From NCBI GenBank assembly GCA_021773975.1, contig JAJFJN010000046.1, positions 1 to 64,000 on the forward strand: DNA of 64,000 nucleotides. Reading direction: 5' to 3'. The first letter of the stretch is position 1; each line of letters starts with the position of its first letter. Shown here one piece after another: positions 54,469 to 63,824 of the stretch. The notes below the pieces were generated by a model that saw only the letters and a program-made list of their open reading frames with translations, was not told the DNA's origin and did no database searches. A program made the position numbers and the translations under genes. This DNA comes from Gammaproteobacteria bacterium. GTDB taxonomy: Bacteria; Pseudomonadota; Gammaproteobacteria; Chromatiales; Chromatiaceae.

Positions 54469-55336
54469 CTGATGGACGCTCTATTTTTTGCTTTAACTGA
54501 ATAACAAAAGTGCCCATCGCATAGTCAACAGAGAAACGGATGGGAGTTTGATGTTCATCTGCTGTCATCCAGATGAAAACAGTTGGGTGAGCAGGTGTCC
54601 CTTTCCACTTGCCATCTTTAAAAGCATCAAATCGCACCTTGATCAGCTCCCTCTTTTGGCCACTATCCTCCAAAGGTTTACGCGTTTGAACTCTGACCAG
54701 GTAGTTGAGTATCTTTTTGCCATCAGATATCGTGAATCGCTTCTCCTGCCCAACAACAAGCTTTTGGCTTCGAACAGCTTGTAACAGCGATAGACGATCC
54801 AACATGCTACCTGATAGCTTTTGACCTGCTTTTCCAGAGCGCCTGAAATCCACCCGTTCATATCCCAAAAGAGCGAACAGATCAAAAACCACACTTTTTT
54901 TAGCTGCCTCTGCTTCACTTGCACCCAAGGTCACCGGGGATGATTTACGTCGCTTATAGCGCTCTGTTACCTTCTCAGCCCAATTAAACCGAACAACTTC
55001 ATGTCGCTCTTTCCGCGTCTTTTTTCGTCTTTCAAACAATAAAGAGCGCTGCATATCGCGACTAAAATAACTCAACAACTGGAACCTAAAGGGGTATAGG
55101 CTCTCCATCTCTTCATGGTGCTCACTGGTTATCTCAACCAGTGCTTTATATGCCATTTCACCACTAACAGGGATTGTTTGCTGTGAAACTTCCAATACAG
55201 CATCACAGATATCAAGCGAAGCCATAGCTGTGAAGGCCCCTTGATAAGAGATTGTATATTCCAGGTGCTCATTAGCTTGGGGCGCAGCTGATAGATAAAT
55301 TGGGAACAAAAAGCACAAAAACAGCACACGGTTCAC
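54422..55336 (-). CDS. Exported DUF3108 protein
   Basis: A 304-residue protein with a signal peptide (LFLCFLFPIYLSAAPQ) and a beta-rich body of DUF3108 type: LEYTISYQGAFTAMASLDI, LLSYFSRDMQRSLLF, FDLFALLGYERVDFRRSGK and PTVFIWMTADEHQTPIRFSV. These proteins are thought to be periplasmic or outer-membrane associated; no reaction is known. It converges on and overlaps the repeat protein gene by 47 bases. Confidence 0.8.
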   Translation of the reverse strand: MNRVLFLCFLFPIYLSAAPQANEHLEYTISYQGAFTAMASLDICDAVLEVSQQTIPVSGEMAYKALVEITSEHHEEMESLYPFRFQLLSYFSRDMQRSLLFERRKKTRKERHEVVRFNWAEKVTERYKRRKSSPVTLGASEAEAAKKSVVFDLFALLGYERVDFRRSGKAGQKLSGSMLDRLSLLQAVRSQKLVVGQEKRFTISDGKKILNYLVRVQTRKPLEDSGQKRELIKVRFDAFKDGKWKGTPAHPTVFIWMTADEHQTPIRFSVDYAMGTFVIQLKQKIERPSAIVKTESLVQRPQAH

Positions 55337-55517
55337 AAAACCTCACCCCCTCTTTACCCGCCAATCGACTTCTGCTATCAATATAGTCTATTCTTTCTAT
55401 TAGTTGCTGCTGAAATAAAACAGACACTTCCTGGCTCAAAACTTGCAAGAACCATAATCAGTAGACTAATTTACATATAAATACGTCATTTATTTGACTT
55501 ACATGAGGGCAGTAATT

Positions 55518-55874
55518 GTGATTACACCTATCTCAAATGACAAGATTCTATCTTCTGGCAACTCTAAATCAGGCAGTGCAGATACAAAAAGCGCTGGCAG
55601 CGCTAGTAAAAGCAACGTGGAAACCAACGCTACCGCAGCTAACGTTACCAAACCAGCAGATGACACAGTAAATGTTGGCCGTGCCAGCCAACTCTACCGA
55701 AGTGCAGCAAGTGAGCCCACCGGATCCGCAAGCAATATCAATACTGCAGAAGAAGCTGCGCAACTGGCAGCCCGTATCACTGAACAGCTGAGTGCTAATG
55801 GTGCGCAGGCAATGCAAGCCCAGACGAGCAGCCTAGGCAGTCAGGTTGGCACTCTTTTGAGCGCGGCGCCTTAA
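55518..55874 (+). CDS. Small Ser/Ala-rich protein
   Basis: A low-complexity protein of about 118 residues. A GTG start at 55518 is preferred because GAGGG lies 8 bases upstream and the frame then begins MITPISNDKILSS; an ATG at 55503 is possible. The first half is Ser, Gly, Ala and Thr rich, the second holds VNVGRASQLYRSAASE and EEAAQLAARITEQLSANG. No family is recognised. It resembles small secreted or flagellum-associated proteins in composition only. Confidence 0.5.
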   Translation: MITPISNDKILSSGNSKSGSADTKSAGSASKSNVETNATAANVTKPADDTVNVGRASQLYRSAASEPTGSASNINTAEEAAQLAARITEQLSANGAQAMQAQTSSLGSQVGTLLSAAP

Positions 55875-55957
55875 ATAAACACTCAGCAACTACTAGATTT
55901 GACTATCGCCCACTCCGGCTCAACATCCCTCGGATTGAGGCGATAGTTACCACCCTT

Positions 55958-56356
55958 CTACTCCCTAACAAACTCCATCCGCTCTACCTCGGCAAGACTA
56001 ACCATTTTGCCATCTAAAGTGAGCAAACTACGTTCCGCCACATCCCCCCTATGGGCTTCATAGCTAACGGTATTACCACTACGAGTATCAATAATACGAA
56101 CCGTTACAATCTGATGGCTATCAACCCATTCCAGATAGACAAAATAGAAGGCTCCAGCCAGCATAATGGAGACCAAGCCATACGCAGCATAGTGAGGCAA
56201 TCGTGGTGGGATGGCTTTAGGTTGCAGTGTTACGGGTGCAGGCGATTGCTGCACACTACGTGCACGTTTACGTAAAGCAAACATCGCGCCTAAAACAACC
56301 GCTATCGTCAGTAGAATTTTCAATAACATAGTAACTACTTTATCACGCAGCTCCAT
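55958..56356 (-). CDS. Membrane protein with two hydrophobic segments
   Basis: A 132-residue protein with two TM segments (ILLTIAVVLGAMFAL; YGLVSIMLAGAFYFVYLEW), a basic Pro-rich linker between them and a C-terminal beta stretch (IVTVRIIDTRSGNTVSYEAH). A conserved unknown; it could be a bacterial inner-membrane protein involved in antitoxin or redox functions but nothing specific can be seen. It is divergent from the ankyrin lipoprotein. Confidence 0.6.
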   Translation of the reverse strand: MELRDKVVTMLLKILLTIAVVLGAMFALRKRARSVQQSPAPVTLQPKAIPPRLPHYAAYGLVSIMLAGAFYFVYLEWVDSHQIVTVRIIDTRSGNTVSYEAHRGDVAERSLLTLDGKMVSLAEVERMEFVRE

Positions 56357-56431
56357 AGGCAGGCCATGGTTGCATTTAGCATCAGAGCACCCTATAACAT
56401 GCGGTATGACAAGTTTATTTTATAGAAACAG

Positions 56432-57073
56432 GTGAAGCCCATAAAAACCATCGCACTCATTTTGCTACTGCTTTTAACCGCTTGTAGTGAACCAGACCCA
56501 CCCAGCCTTGCGCTCTACCCGGCCATACAGCGGGGGGATATTGCTCAAATTGAACGTCACATCAAATGGGGTACAGACCTAAACCAGGCCAATCCAGATG
56601 GCAGCATGCCGCTACATGTAGCTGCCAAGGCGGGACGCTGGGTAGTTGTGAAACTACTGTTAAAGCACGGGGCAGATATTAATATCCTGGACAAGCAAAA
56701 CCATTCTCCTCTCTTCAATGCTGTAATGTCTGGGCGCACGCAAGTGGCAGAGATGCTTATAAAGCGGGGAGCCGCAGTCGATATTAATCAACTTTTACGA
56801 GAGGTCGTATCCAATCAAATAGCTGATCGTGATGTCTTTGAATTTTTAATACGACAAGGGGCCGATATTAATCACACTGCTGAAAATGGAGACACCTCAC
56901 TACACACTGCCGTAAAAAAAGGTTATCGCATCATTGCTAAACTATTAATAAATAACGGAGCTGATATAAATGCTAAAGATGCCACTGGGCATACACCACT
57001 TTGGCACGCCATCGGACATCATAATAGAGATATCAGCGCTTTGCTCAAACGTAATGGCGCGGTGGCTGAATAA
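56432..57073 (+). CDS. Ankyrin-repeat lipoprotein
   Basis: A 213-residue protein with a lipoprotein signal LLLLLTACSEPD (GTG start at 56432). About five ankyrin repeats follow, for example GSMPLHVAAKAGRWVVVKLL, HSPLFNAVMSGRTQVAEML, NGDTSLHTAVKKGYRIIAKL and GHTPLWHAIGHHNRD. It is probably attached to the outer or inner membrane and binds protein partners. There is no neighbour that suggests a specific process. Confidence 0.85.
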   Translation: MKPIKTIALILLLLLTACSEPDPPSLALYPAIQRGDIAQIERHIKWGTDLNQANPDGSMPLHVAAKAGRWVVVKLLLKHGADINILDKQNHSPLFNAVMSGRTQVAEMLIKRGAAVDINQLLREVVSNQIADRDVFEFLIRQGADINHTAENGDTSLHTAVKKGYRIIAKLLINNGADINAKDATGHTPLWHAIGHHNRDISALLKRNGAVAE

Positions 57074-57161
57074 CCAGTGAAAGTACAATAAAAATATTTT
57101 CACTCTATCTTTTACCCTGTACTATATTCATCCACTGAAACTTTCATCGGGCATTACATCC

Positions 57162-57446
57162 ATGGCATCAACTGTAGACGAACTCACCATCAGTTATTCT
57201 GAAGACGGCATCGATATTGTAAAAGAGCTGGATAAACAGATCCTCTCTAAAGGAGCCTGGTCAACAGTTATCTACCGCTACCAAGAATGGAATCGTACAA
57301 AAAGCGAGTATGGCGCTGAAAAATACAGTATTCGTCGCTATCAAAAACGAAATGGCGAATACATGCAGAAATCAAAATTCAACATCTCCAGCAAGGATCA
57401 AGCTAAAAATGTTGTTGCTGCACTTGATAAGTGGATTACAGACTAG
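57162..57446 (+). CDS. Conserved small protein
   Basis: A 94-residue soluble protein with EKYSIRRYQKRNGEYMQKSK and FNISSKDQAKNVVAALDKW, which I recall as a conserved pattern of a small proteobacterial family of unknown function. It is convergent with sbcB, overlapping by 11 bases. No domain with a known role is recognised. Confidence 0.6.
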   Translation: MASTVDELTISYSEDGIDIVKELDKQILSKGAWSTVIYRYQEWNRTKSEYGAEKYSIRRYQKRNGEYMQKSKFNISSKDQAKNVVAALDKWITD

Positions 57447-58872
57447 CCTCAAGCTGATCGCCCCACTCTATTAAATCACCCAGCAACACTATCTTTTCTG
57501 CTGATATATCTGGGGAGATTTTCAATGCGGCAATACGCTCACGGTACTCAGCCAAGGTGATACTTCCCCCTCCGTCGGATTCGCAAATTCGTTTCCGACG
57601 GAACTCATCCCAACGCAACCGTTCATCACTTGATAAGGTTTCTGGCCAGTTACGCGCCTGATAACGAAACAGCATCTCGGGTAATCGTTTATCTTCAAAA
57701 TGAAGCTGTAGATTACTCAACTCCTGCGGCTCTGCATTTCGGACAATATCAATCTGCTTACGGTCATGTCCACTGAAAAAACCGCCGTAGAGATCATGAT
57801 CTGGATCACTTGCAGACTCAAACTGCTGCAAGGTATGTGCCTTTTGTACCTTTTTTTCAAATGCAGGTGCCTGCTGAAGTAGCTCAGCATGCCGCCTGCC
57901 CGCCTCCACATCAATCTGCCAACGCTCCATAGCTTCTGGGGTTAAGGTATTCATCGGAACAACTGCCGGGCTCTTATTCAAATGCACCATTTTGAGCGGC
58001 AGACGCTCCACTCCTTCTGGTAACTCTTTTGCCGGAGTGAACAATCGCTGGTGCAACTCTTCTACACTGAGCTCAAAGAAAGGTTCTGGGTTATAACGAA
58101 GATCATAAACAATCACGCCATTTTTATTTACTGGATGCCGTGTAACAGGAGCCACCATGGCTATACGCCCATAACAGGCGGGGAACATAGAAGAGACATG
58201 CAACACCGGTGTTTTTTTGCGCAGATCAAATTGCTGATCAACCAACCGCTTATTGCGTAGACGAAAAATATAATCAAACAGGCGTGGCTGGCGTTCTCTT
58301 ATCAATCGTGCCAATGCAATAGTGGCATAGACATCTGACAGGGCATCATGTGCCGCTGTGTGGGATATGTTATTGGCTGCCGTTAGCTCTTCCAGCTTGA
58401 AACAGGGTGATCCATCATCATAGGTTGGCCACTCAATACCTTCTGGGCGAAGAGCAAAGGTAAGCCGTACCATATCAATAATATCCCAACGTGAATTGCC
58501 ATTTTGCCACTCCCTGGCATAGGGATCATAAAAGTTTCGGTAGAGGCCATAGCGGGTGAATTCATCATCAAAACGAATGCTGTTATATCCCACGCCGCAG
58601 GTGCCTGGTTTTGCCAATTCAGCATGGATCTGCTTGATAAACTCAGCCTCACAGACACCTTCCTGCACGGCCTTCTGTGGTGATAACCCCGTCACCAAAC
58701 AGGCATCAGGCTGAGGCAAAATATCGTCTGCCGGCTGACAATAGATCATCAGTGGATCACCGATAACATTCAACGCTTCATCCGTGCGAACACCTGCAAA
58801 CTGTGAGGGGCGGTCCCGGCGTGGGCCTATACCCCAGGTCTCATAATCATGCCAATAGAATGTGCCTTGCAT
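57436..58872 (-). CDS. sbcB: Exodeoxyribonuclease I
   Basis: A 3'-5' single-strand DNA exonuclease used in recombination and mismatch repair. The DnaQ-type motif FYWHDYETWG (D9, E11) and GYNSIRFDDEFTRYGLY are present, followed by the HDALSDVYATIALA motif. The SH3-like and C-terminal helical domains account for the remaining length of 478 residues. It is separated from rplS by a terminator hairpin. Confidence 0.95.
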   Translation of the reverse strand: MQGTFYWHDYETWGIGPRRDRPSQFAGVRTDEALNVIGDPLMIYCQPADDILPQPDACLVTGLSPQKAVQEGVCEAEFIKQIHAELAKPGTCGVGYNSIRFDDEFTRYGLYRNFYDPYAREWQNGNSRWDIIDMVRLTFALRPEGIEWPTYDDGSPCFKLEELTAANNISHTAAHDALSDVYATIALARLIRERQPRLFDYIFRLRNKRLVDQQFDLRKKTPVLHVSSMFPACYGRIAMVAPVTRHPVNKNGVIVYDLRYNPEPFFELSVEELHQRLFTPAKELPEGVERLPLKMVHLNKSPAVVPMNTLTPEAMERWQIDVEAGRRHAELLQQAPAFEKKVQKAHTLQQFESASDPDHDLYGGFFSGHDRKQIDIVRNAEPQELSNLQLHFEDKRLPEMLFRYQARNWPETLSSDERLRWDEFRRKRICESDGGGSITLAEYRERIAALKISPDISAEKIVLLGDLIEWGDQLEASL

Positions 58873-58925
58873 ACCCCAAACTCCTTATCATTAGATTGAT
58901 GAGATGATCATCCTCTATTTTTGGC

Positions 58926-58962
58926 AAAAAAAAACCACCCTGCAAAACAAGGCGGTTTTTTT
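58926..58962 (-). terminator. Intrinsic terminator of the rpsP-rplS operon
   Basis: On the minus strand the stem AAACCGCC / GGGUGGUUU has a short G-rich mismatch and a long U tract. It lies directly after rplS and before sbcB, so it ends the ribosomal/tRNA-modification operon. The A/T runs on both sides allow function in either direction. Confidence 0.75.
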
Positions 58963-58979
58963 GACTGCATTAGCAGTGG

Positions 58980-59333
58980 TTACTTCTTAACAATCTTTTC
59001 CTTGATTCGTGCTGCCTTACCTGTCAAACCACGCAGATAATAGAGTTTGGCACGACGAACATCACCACGACGCTTAACTGTTATGTCGCCAATAGCTCGG
59101 CTATAGGTCTGAAATACACGTTCTACACCTTCGCCGTGGGAAATCTTACGAACAGTAAAGGCAGAGTTCAGGCCGCGGTTGCGTTTTGCAATCACGATAC
59201 CCTCGAAGGCCTGCAGGCGTTCACGCTCGCCCTCTTTTACTTTCACCTGTACGACCACGGTATCTCCAGGGGAAAAATCTGGAATCTCGCGCGTAATCTG
59301 TTCAGCTTCGAGCTCCGCAATAATGTTGCTCAT
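58980..59333 (-). CDS. rplS: 50S ribosomal protein L19
   Basis: A 117-residue protein near the 30S-50S interface. The characteristic [20 protein letters not shown] (19-38), [13 protein letters not shown] and [18 protein letters not shown]-like ending ([16 protein letters not shown]) are present. It is the last gene of rpsP-rimM-trmD-rplS, the conserved bacterial order, with 12 bases from trmD. Confidence 0.97.
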   Translation of the reverse strand: MSNIIAELEAEQITREIPDFSPGDTVVVQVKVKEGERERLQAFEGIVIAKRNRGLNSAFTVRKISHGEGVERVFQTYSRAIGDITVKRRGDVRRAKLYYLRGLTGKAARIKEKIVKK

Positions 59334-59345
59334 GGTCGTCTACTC

Positions 59346-60098
59346 CTATTTTGAACTGACGCTAGTATGCGCCTGTATAAATTCATTTAATAAAATTTGT
59401 TCATCTGCGGTCAGCTCTCGATCCTTTATCAGATCTGGCCGACGCAGCCATGTGCGCCCCAAAGATTGCTGAAGACGCCAGCGACGTATCGCTTTGTGGT
59501 TACCACTCAACAACACGGGTGGAACCACTTGTTCATCAAACGTCTCAGGCCTTGTGTAGTGAGGACAATCCAGCAGACCATCACCATGTGAATCCTGCTC
59601 CGCTGAGTCTGCGTCCCCCAATACACCCGGTATAAGGCGAATTACTGCATCCATTAACACCATGGCAGCCAACTCGCCACCACTTAAAACATAATCACCA
59701 ATGGACCACTCTTCATCCACATAGCAATCAATAATTCGTTCATCAATCCCTTCGTAACGGCCTGCAATCAGGATCATTCCATCCCTTTTTTGCAACGTCT
59801 TAGCAGCAGTTTGATCCAATCTGCGGCCTTGTGGGCTGAGATAGATGACCGGCGTTTCTGGTTTTGCCGCTGCCTTGGCATGTTCAATGGCTGCTTTTAA
59901 AGGCGCTGCCTTCATTAACATGCCAGGGCCACCACCGTAAGGCCGATCATCGACGGTACGATGAACATCCTGGGTATAGTCCCGTGGATTCCAACATTCT
60001 AGCTCTACAAGTCCGCGATCCACCGCTCTACCTGTCACCCCCTGCTCATCCAACGCCCGAAACATCTCGGGAAAGAGGGTAATCACATCAAAGCGCAT
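59346..60098 (-). CDS. trmD: tRNA (guanine37-N1)-methyltransferase
   Basis: A SPOUT methyltransferase forming m1G37 in tRNA, which prevents frameshifting. The trefoil-knot motifs [12 protein letters not shown]-like ([15 protein letters not shown]) and [16 protein letters not shown] are present, as is [14 protein letters not shown]. The 250-residue size is typical. The start codon overlaps rimM by one base. Confidence 0.97.
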   Translation of the reverse strand: MRFDVITLFPEMFRALDEQGVTGRAVDRGLVELECWNPRDYTQDVHRTVDDRPYGGGPGMLMKAAPLKAAIEHAKAAAKPETPVIYLSPQGRRLDQTAAKTLQKRDGMILIAGRYEGIDERIIDCYVDEEWSIGDYVLSGGELAAMVLMDAVIRLIPGVLGDADSAEQDSHGDGLLDCPHYTRPETFDEQVVPPVLLSGNHKAIRRWRLQQSLGRTWLRRPDLIKDRELTADEQILLNEFIQAHTSVSSK

Positions 60099-60622
60099 TA
60101 AAAGTCAGGATCCCAGTCGACTGTCATGAGCCCAGCGTCCAGATCTACACTTTGAATAACATCCTGCCAGAGGTACGGGATCAAACGCTCCCGCTCTCCC
60201 TTAACTACGACGACATCATTGGCTCCTGTTTCAAACAGGTGATCTACGACACCTAGGTCCATTCCATCCGAAGTTTGAACCTTTAATCCTTCCAGATCCG
60301 CCCAATAAAACTCGCCTGGCTTCAGCTGCGGTAACTGCTCGCGTGGAATAGCGATATCCGCCTGTAACAGCATCGCCGCCTGATCACGGTCATCACAGCC
60401 CTTCAACTGAACAACCACACCTTTACCGTGGGCACGTCCAGACTGAACCTCATGCCTTACCCAATTACCTGCTTGTCGCAGATACCAACTTGAGTAGGTC
60501 AATATATTGGATCGGGGGGAGGTATGAGAAAAGACTCGCACCCAACCCTTTAAGCCATATATGCCTGACACTCGTCCCAGAATATGCATTTCTGGTATAT
60601 CAGTAGCGGCTTTATCAGCCAT
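60098..60622 (-). CDS. rimM: Ribosome maturation factor RimM
   Basis: A 174-residue 30S assembly factor that binds S19. The N-domain [19 protein letters not shown] and the PRC-type C-domain [20 protein letters not shown] with [10 protein letters not shown] are visible. The gene lies in the conserved rpsP-rimM-trmD-rplS order. Confidence 0.96.
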   Translation of the reverse strand: MADKAATDIPEMHILGRVSGIYGLKGWVRVFSHTSPRSNILTYSSWYLRQAGNWVRHEVQSGRAHGKGVVVQLKGCDDRDQAAMLLQADIAIPREQLPQLKPGEFYWADLEGLKVQTSDGMDLGVVDHLFETGANDVVVVKGERERLIPYLWQDVIQSVDLDAGLMTVDWDPDF

Positions 60623-60666
60623 CCTAAACTACTGATTTGGAATATTAGACACAAAAACCGCCAATA

Positions 60667-60918
60667 TTATGCTGCAGCTCTAGCCTGTTCCTTCAATAAA
60701 GAAGCAACACGATCAGAAGATTGAGCACCTTTAGAAACCCAATGCTCAACACGCTCCTGATTAATACGCAGACGCTCTTCACCACCTTTAGCTACCGGAT
60801 TAAAGAAACCCAGACGCTCAATATAGCGACCATCACGAGGATTGCGGCTATCAGTTACTACGATATGATAGAACGGACGCTTTTTAGCACCGCCCCTTGA
60901 AAGACGAATTGTTACCAT
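60667..60918 (-). CDS. rpsP: 30S ribosomal protein S16
   Basis: An 83-residue primary rRNA-binding protein. [20 protein letters not shown] (2-21), [20 protein letters not shown] and [20 protein letters not shown] match the family. It is the first gene of its operon, with a candidate promoter at 60986-61013. Confidence 0.97.
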   Translation of the reverse strand: MVTIRLSRGGAKKRPFYHIVVTDSRNPRDGRYIERLGFFNPVAKGGEERLRINQERVEHWVSKGAQSSDRVASLLKEQARAAA

Positions 60919-60985
60919 GGCCTACCCTTGAAGTTATCTTGTCACGCGCCACGGCCTCTACTGACCGGCAGCAAGTAAACCGCGC

Positions 60986-61013
60986 ATTGTACGCAATTTT
61001 AGAGAAAAGTGAA
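60986..61013 (-). promoter_or_regulatory. Candidate promoter of the rpsP operon
   Basis: On the minus strand TTCACT (61013-61008) and TACAAT (60991-60986) are 16 bases apart, with five of six -10 positions matching. They lie about 70 bases upstream of the rpsP start, appropriate for a ribosomal-protein operon. Confidence 0.6.
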
Positions 61014-61121
61014 TACCCTTTTAAGAAAAAACTACCCTAGGTGCTTCTTAAATTCGCGTGATTCTTACTTGTGAGCCAATAGACAAGCGAGAACACGTCT
61101 AATTTATAAAATATTATAGGG

Positions 61122-62480
61122 TTAGAACGGCATACCAGGCGGCATTCGCCCTTTCATGCCCCGCATCATCTTGGCCATGCCGCCTCCTTTCATCTTTTTC
61201 ATCATTTTTTGCATTTGGGCAAACTGCTTAAGAAGTTTATTAACATCCTGTACCTGCGTACCAGAACCCGCTGCAATACGGCGCTTACGCGACCCTTTGA
61301 TTACAGCGGGAAATGCGCGCTCTTTTAATGTCATAGAGTTTACGATAGCAACCAGTTTACCCATTTCTTTATCATTGACCTGGTTTTTCACATGATCCGG
61401 CATCGCCCCCATGCCCGGCATTTTCTCCATCATTGAGGCCATGCCACCCATTTTACTCATCTGCTCCAGCTGTTCCTTGAAATCTGACAGATCAAATCCC
61501 TTGCCCTTACTGATTTTCTTAGCAAGTTTTTCTGCCTGAGTGCGATCTACCTTGGCTTCTACCTCTTCCACTAGTGAAAGCACATCGCCCATTCCCAGAA
61601 TACGAGAGGCTACTCGCTCTGGATGGAAAGGCTCCAGGGCAGTGGTCTTCTCGCCCACACCAAGGAACTTAATAGGCTTGCCCGTAATTTCACGAATGGA
61701 GAGCGCCGCACCACCGCGCGCATCACCATCGGTCTTGGTCAGCACAATACCTGTCAGCGGCAAGGCCTCATCAAAGGCTTTGGCGGTATTAGCCGCATCC
61801 TGCCCCGTCATACTATCAACGGTAAACAGTGTTTCAATAGGATCAAGTTCAGCATGTAGCGCCTTGATCTCTGCCATCATCTCTTCATCTACATGAAGAC
61901 GGCCAGCGGTATCAACAATCAAAACATCTACAAACTGTTTACGCGCCTGACTGACAGCTGCCTTTGCAATAGCCAGTGGTTTTTGATCTGGGCTACTAGG
62001 GAAAAACTCAGCTTGAACCTCTGTCGCCAACGTCTTTAGCTGCTCGATAGCTGCTGGACGATAGACATCACAGCTAACCACCATGACTGATTTTTTCTGG
62101 CTCTCTTTAAGCCAACGCGCAAGCTTGGCAACACTGGTGGTTTTACCCGAACCCTGCAAGCCTGCCATCAGAACAATAGCAGGAGGCTGCGCAGCCAGGT
62201 TGAGCGCCTCATTGGCCTCACCCATGATGCTGACTAGCTCATCATTTACTATTTTGACCAGCATCTGACCAGGAGTCAGGCTACTGAGTACATCTGCGCC
62301 CATCGCCTTAAACCGAACACGATCCACAAACTGCTTAACTACGGGTAGCGCGACATCGGCCTCCAATAGCGCCATACGCACTTCACGCATGGTCTCCTTA
62401 ATGTTCTCTTCGGTCAGGCGACCACGACCGCGCAGATTATTAAGTGTCCGACCCAACCGGTCGGTAAGATTATCAAACAT
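61122..62480 (-). CDS. ffh: Signal recognition particle protein Ffh
   Basis: The GTPase subunit of SRP, which directs inner-membrane proteins to the translocon. The start at 62480 gives MFDNLTDRLGRTLNNLRG, the normal N-terminus of 453 residues; the longer frame to 62570 has no support. The G domain shows GLQGSGKTTSVAKLA, DTAGRL and TKTDGDARGGAAL. The M domain is methionine-rich (KMMKKMKGGGMAKMMRGM) for signal-peptide binding. It is divergent from the ypjD-type gene. Confidence 0.97.
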   Translation of the reverse strand: MFDNLTDRLGRTLNNLRGRGRLTEENIKETMREVRMALLEADVALPVVKQFVDRVRFKAMGADVLSSLTPGQMLVKIVNDELVSIMGEANEALNLAAQPPAIVLMAGLQGSGKTTSVAKLARWLKESQKKSVMVVSCDVYRPAAIEQLKTLATEVQAEFFPSSPDQKPLAIAKAAVSQARKQFVDVLIVDTAGRLHVDEEMMAEIKALHAELDPIETLFTVDSMTGQDAANTAKAFDEALPLTGIVLTKTDGDARGGAALSIREITGKPIKFLGVGEKTTALEPFHPERVASRILGMGDVLSLVEEVEAKVDRTQAEKLAKKISKGKGFDLSDFKEQLEQMSKMGGMASMMEKMPGMGAMPDHVKNQVNDKEMGKLVAIVNSMTLKERAFPAVIKGSRKRRIAAGSGTQVQDVNKLLKQFAQMQKMMKKMKGGGMAKMMRGMKGRMPPGMPF

Positions 62481-62616
62481 ACCTGGGTTTCCTGTTCGTC
62501 TACCAATCAGAATGTGGAAAAGTTTGTGGAATCTACTATAAAGGAGTGCAAGCTGCAAAAAAGTCAGCAAACTTCCTTTTCAGAACAGCCTGAGTTATGC
62601 CATTATCACACCCCAT

Positions 62617-63426
62617 ATGAACACTACACTTATCGCAATCCTCGCAATACTCAGCTACCTGGCCAGCAGCCTCATTATCAGCCTGAGACTCTTTGGTAAT
62701 AACACTCAGTGGCAGCCACCTCGCCAAGGTGGAATCGTACTGGGGTTGATAGGCGTTACACTGCATTCGGTAGTGCTCTATCACACAATGTTTACCCACA
62801 ACGGCCTTAACCTGGGGATATTCAACGCTGCCTCACTAGCCGCCTGGATCATTATACTGGCACTCATGCTCTCGGCCATCTCAAAGCCGATTGAAAACCT
62901 TGGCATCATACTACTACCACTGGCCACTATTGCCCTGACTCTTGAACTAATCTTCCCCTCTAACTACATCTTTGCCCCTAGTTCACCCTGGGGGTTACGC
63001 ATTCATGCCGTCATTTCACTCATGGCATACAGCCTATTCGCTATGGCCGCTGTACAGGCCGGGCTACTGGCTATTCAAGATCGGCACCTTCATAACCGGC
63101 ATCCTGGGGGATTCGTTCGCGCCCTCCCTCCGCTACAGACAATGGAAGCTCTGCTATTTGAGATGATTGTCATTGGGTTTGTATTACTCAGCATGGGCCT
63201 TCTAAGTGGCTTTATGTTTCTTGAAAACATGTTTACCCAACACCTCGCGCACAAGACAGTACTCTCCATTGCATCCTGGCTGGTTTTTAGCACATTATTA
63301 TGGGGGCGATTTCGGTTTGGCTGGCGCGGACGCACCGCTATTAAGTGGACGCTATCAGGGTTTGTGGTATTAATGCTGGCCTATTTTGGTAGTAAGGCTG
63401 TGGTAGAGTTAATTCTCAGCGCTTAA
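62617..63426 (+). CDS. ypjD: Cytochrome c assembly-like inner-membrane protein (YpjD/CcsA family)
   Basis: A 269-residue protein with eight hydrophobic segments. GLRIHAVISLMAYSLFAMAA and GFMFLENMFTQHLAHKTVLS hold the conserved His positions of the CcsA/CcmF heme-handling fold. In gammaproteobacteria this gene regularly sits divergent from ffh, which supports the YpjD assignment. Its precise role is not established; it is not a replacement for a full cytochrome maturation system. Confidence 0.85.
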   Translation: MNTTLIAILAILSYLASSLIISLRLFGNNTQWQPPRQGGIVLGLIGVTLHSVVLYHTMFTHNGLNLGIFNAASLAAWIIILALMLSAISKPIENLGIILLPLATIALTLELIFPSNYIFAPSSPWGLRIHAVISLMAYSLFAMAAVQAGLLAIQDRHLHNRHPGGFVRALPPLQTMEALLFEMIVIGFVLLSMGLLSGFMFLENMFTQHLAHKTVLSIASWLVFSTLLWGRFRFGWRGRTAIKWTLSGFVVLMLAYFGSKAVVELILSA

Positions 63427-63444
63427 TTACCTGCTGATCTATCT

Positions 63445-63464
63445 TGAAAAGGCAATTTATTGCC
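63445..63464 (-). terminator. Candidate terminator after fliT
   Basis: On the minus strand GGCAA-TAAA-TTGCC followed by TTTTCA forms a short hairpin with a U tract, 49 bases after the fliT stop. It may also act on the convergent ypjD transcript. Confidence 0.5.
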
Positions 63465-63512
63465 GCTTCTACAGCCAATAATTGCCGTACAGCACTGTTT
63501 AAGAAAAATGCA

Positions 63513-63824
63513 CTATGAGGAATGACTCAGGTATGCACGATTGGCATTGCGCCCCTTTTTCATCGTTGATAGCTCTTTCTTAATGTGGCTTCTAAAATGC
63601 GAGGCCACCTCAAATATCTTCTCATGCAGGGCGAGTATTTCTTGGATAACCTCTGCCGAGGCACTACGGTCTAATGGTGGTTCCTGTTGAAAGCAGTCTC
63701 TCAAAAGAGCTGACTGCTTTTTCTCCAACTCCATAACCCCCTCCCACTCATCCTTCTCTGCCAACTCCAGCATCTTTTGAGTTAGCAAGAGGGCATCACC
63801 CAACAAATCCTCAGGAGCAGGCAC
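63513..63824 (-). CDS. fliT: Flagellar chaperone FliT-like
   Basis: A 103-residue helical protein, with EDLLGDALLLTQKMLELAEK and EVIQEILALHEKIFEVASHF, matching small FliT-type chaperones for the filament cap protein FliD. It begins with GTG whose first base is the last base of the fliS stop, so it is coupled to fliS. The family is poorly conserved and the call is supported mainly by the neighbour. Confidence 0.7.
   Translation of the reverse strand: MPAPEDLLGDALLLTQKMLELAEKDEWEGVMELEKKQSALLRDCFQQEPPLDRSASAEVIQEILALHEKIFEVASHFRSHIKKELSTMKKGRNANRAYLSHSS

Noticed and set aside
61019-61053. TTAAGAA / TTCTTAA inverted repeat between rpsP and ffh
   Set aside because: The stem is short, AT-only and has a long loop, so it is not a supportable terminator.
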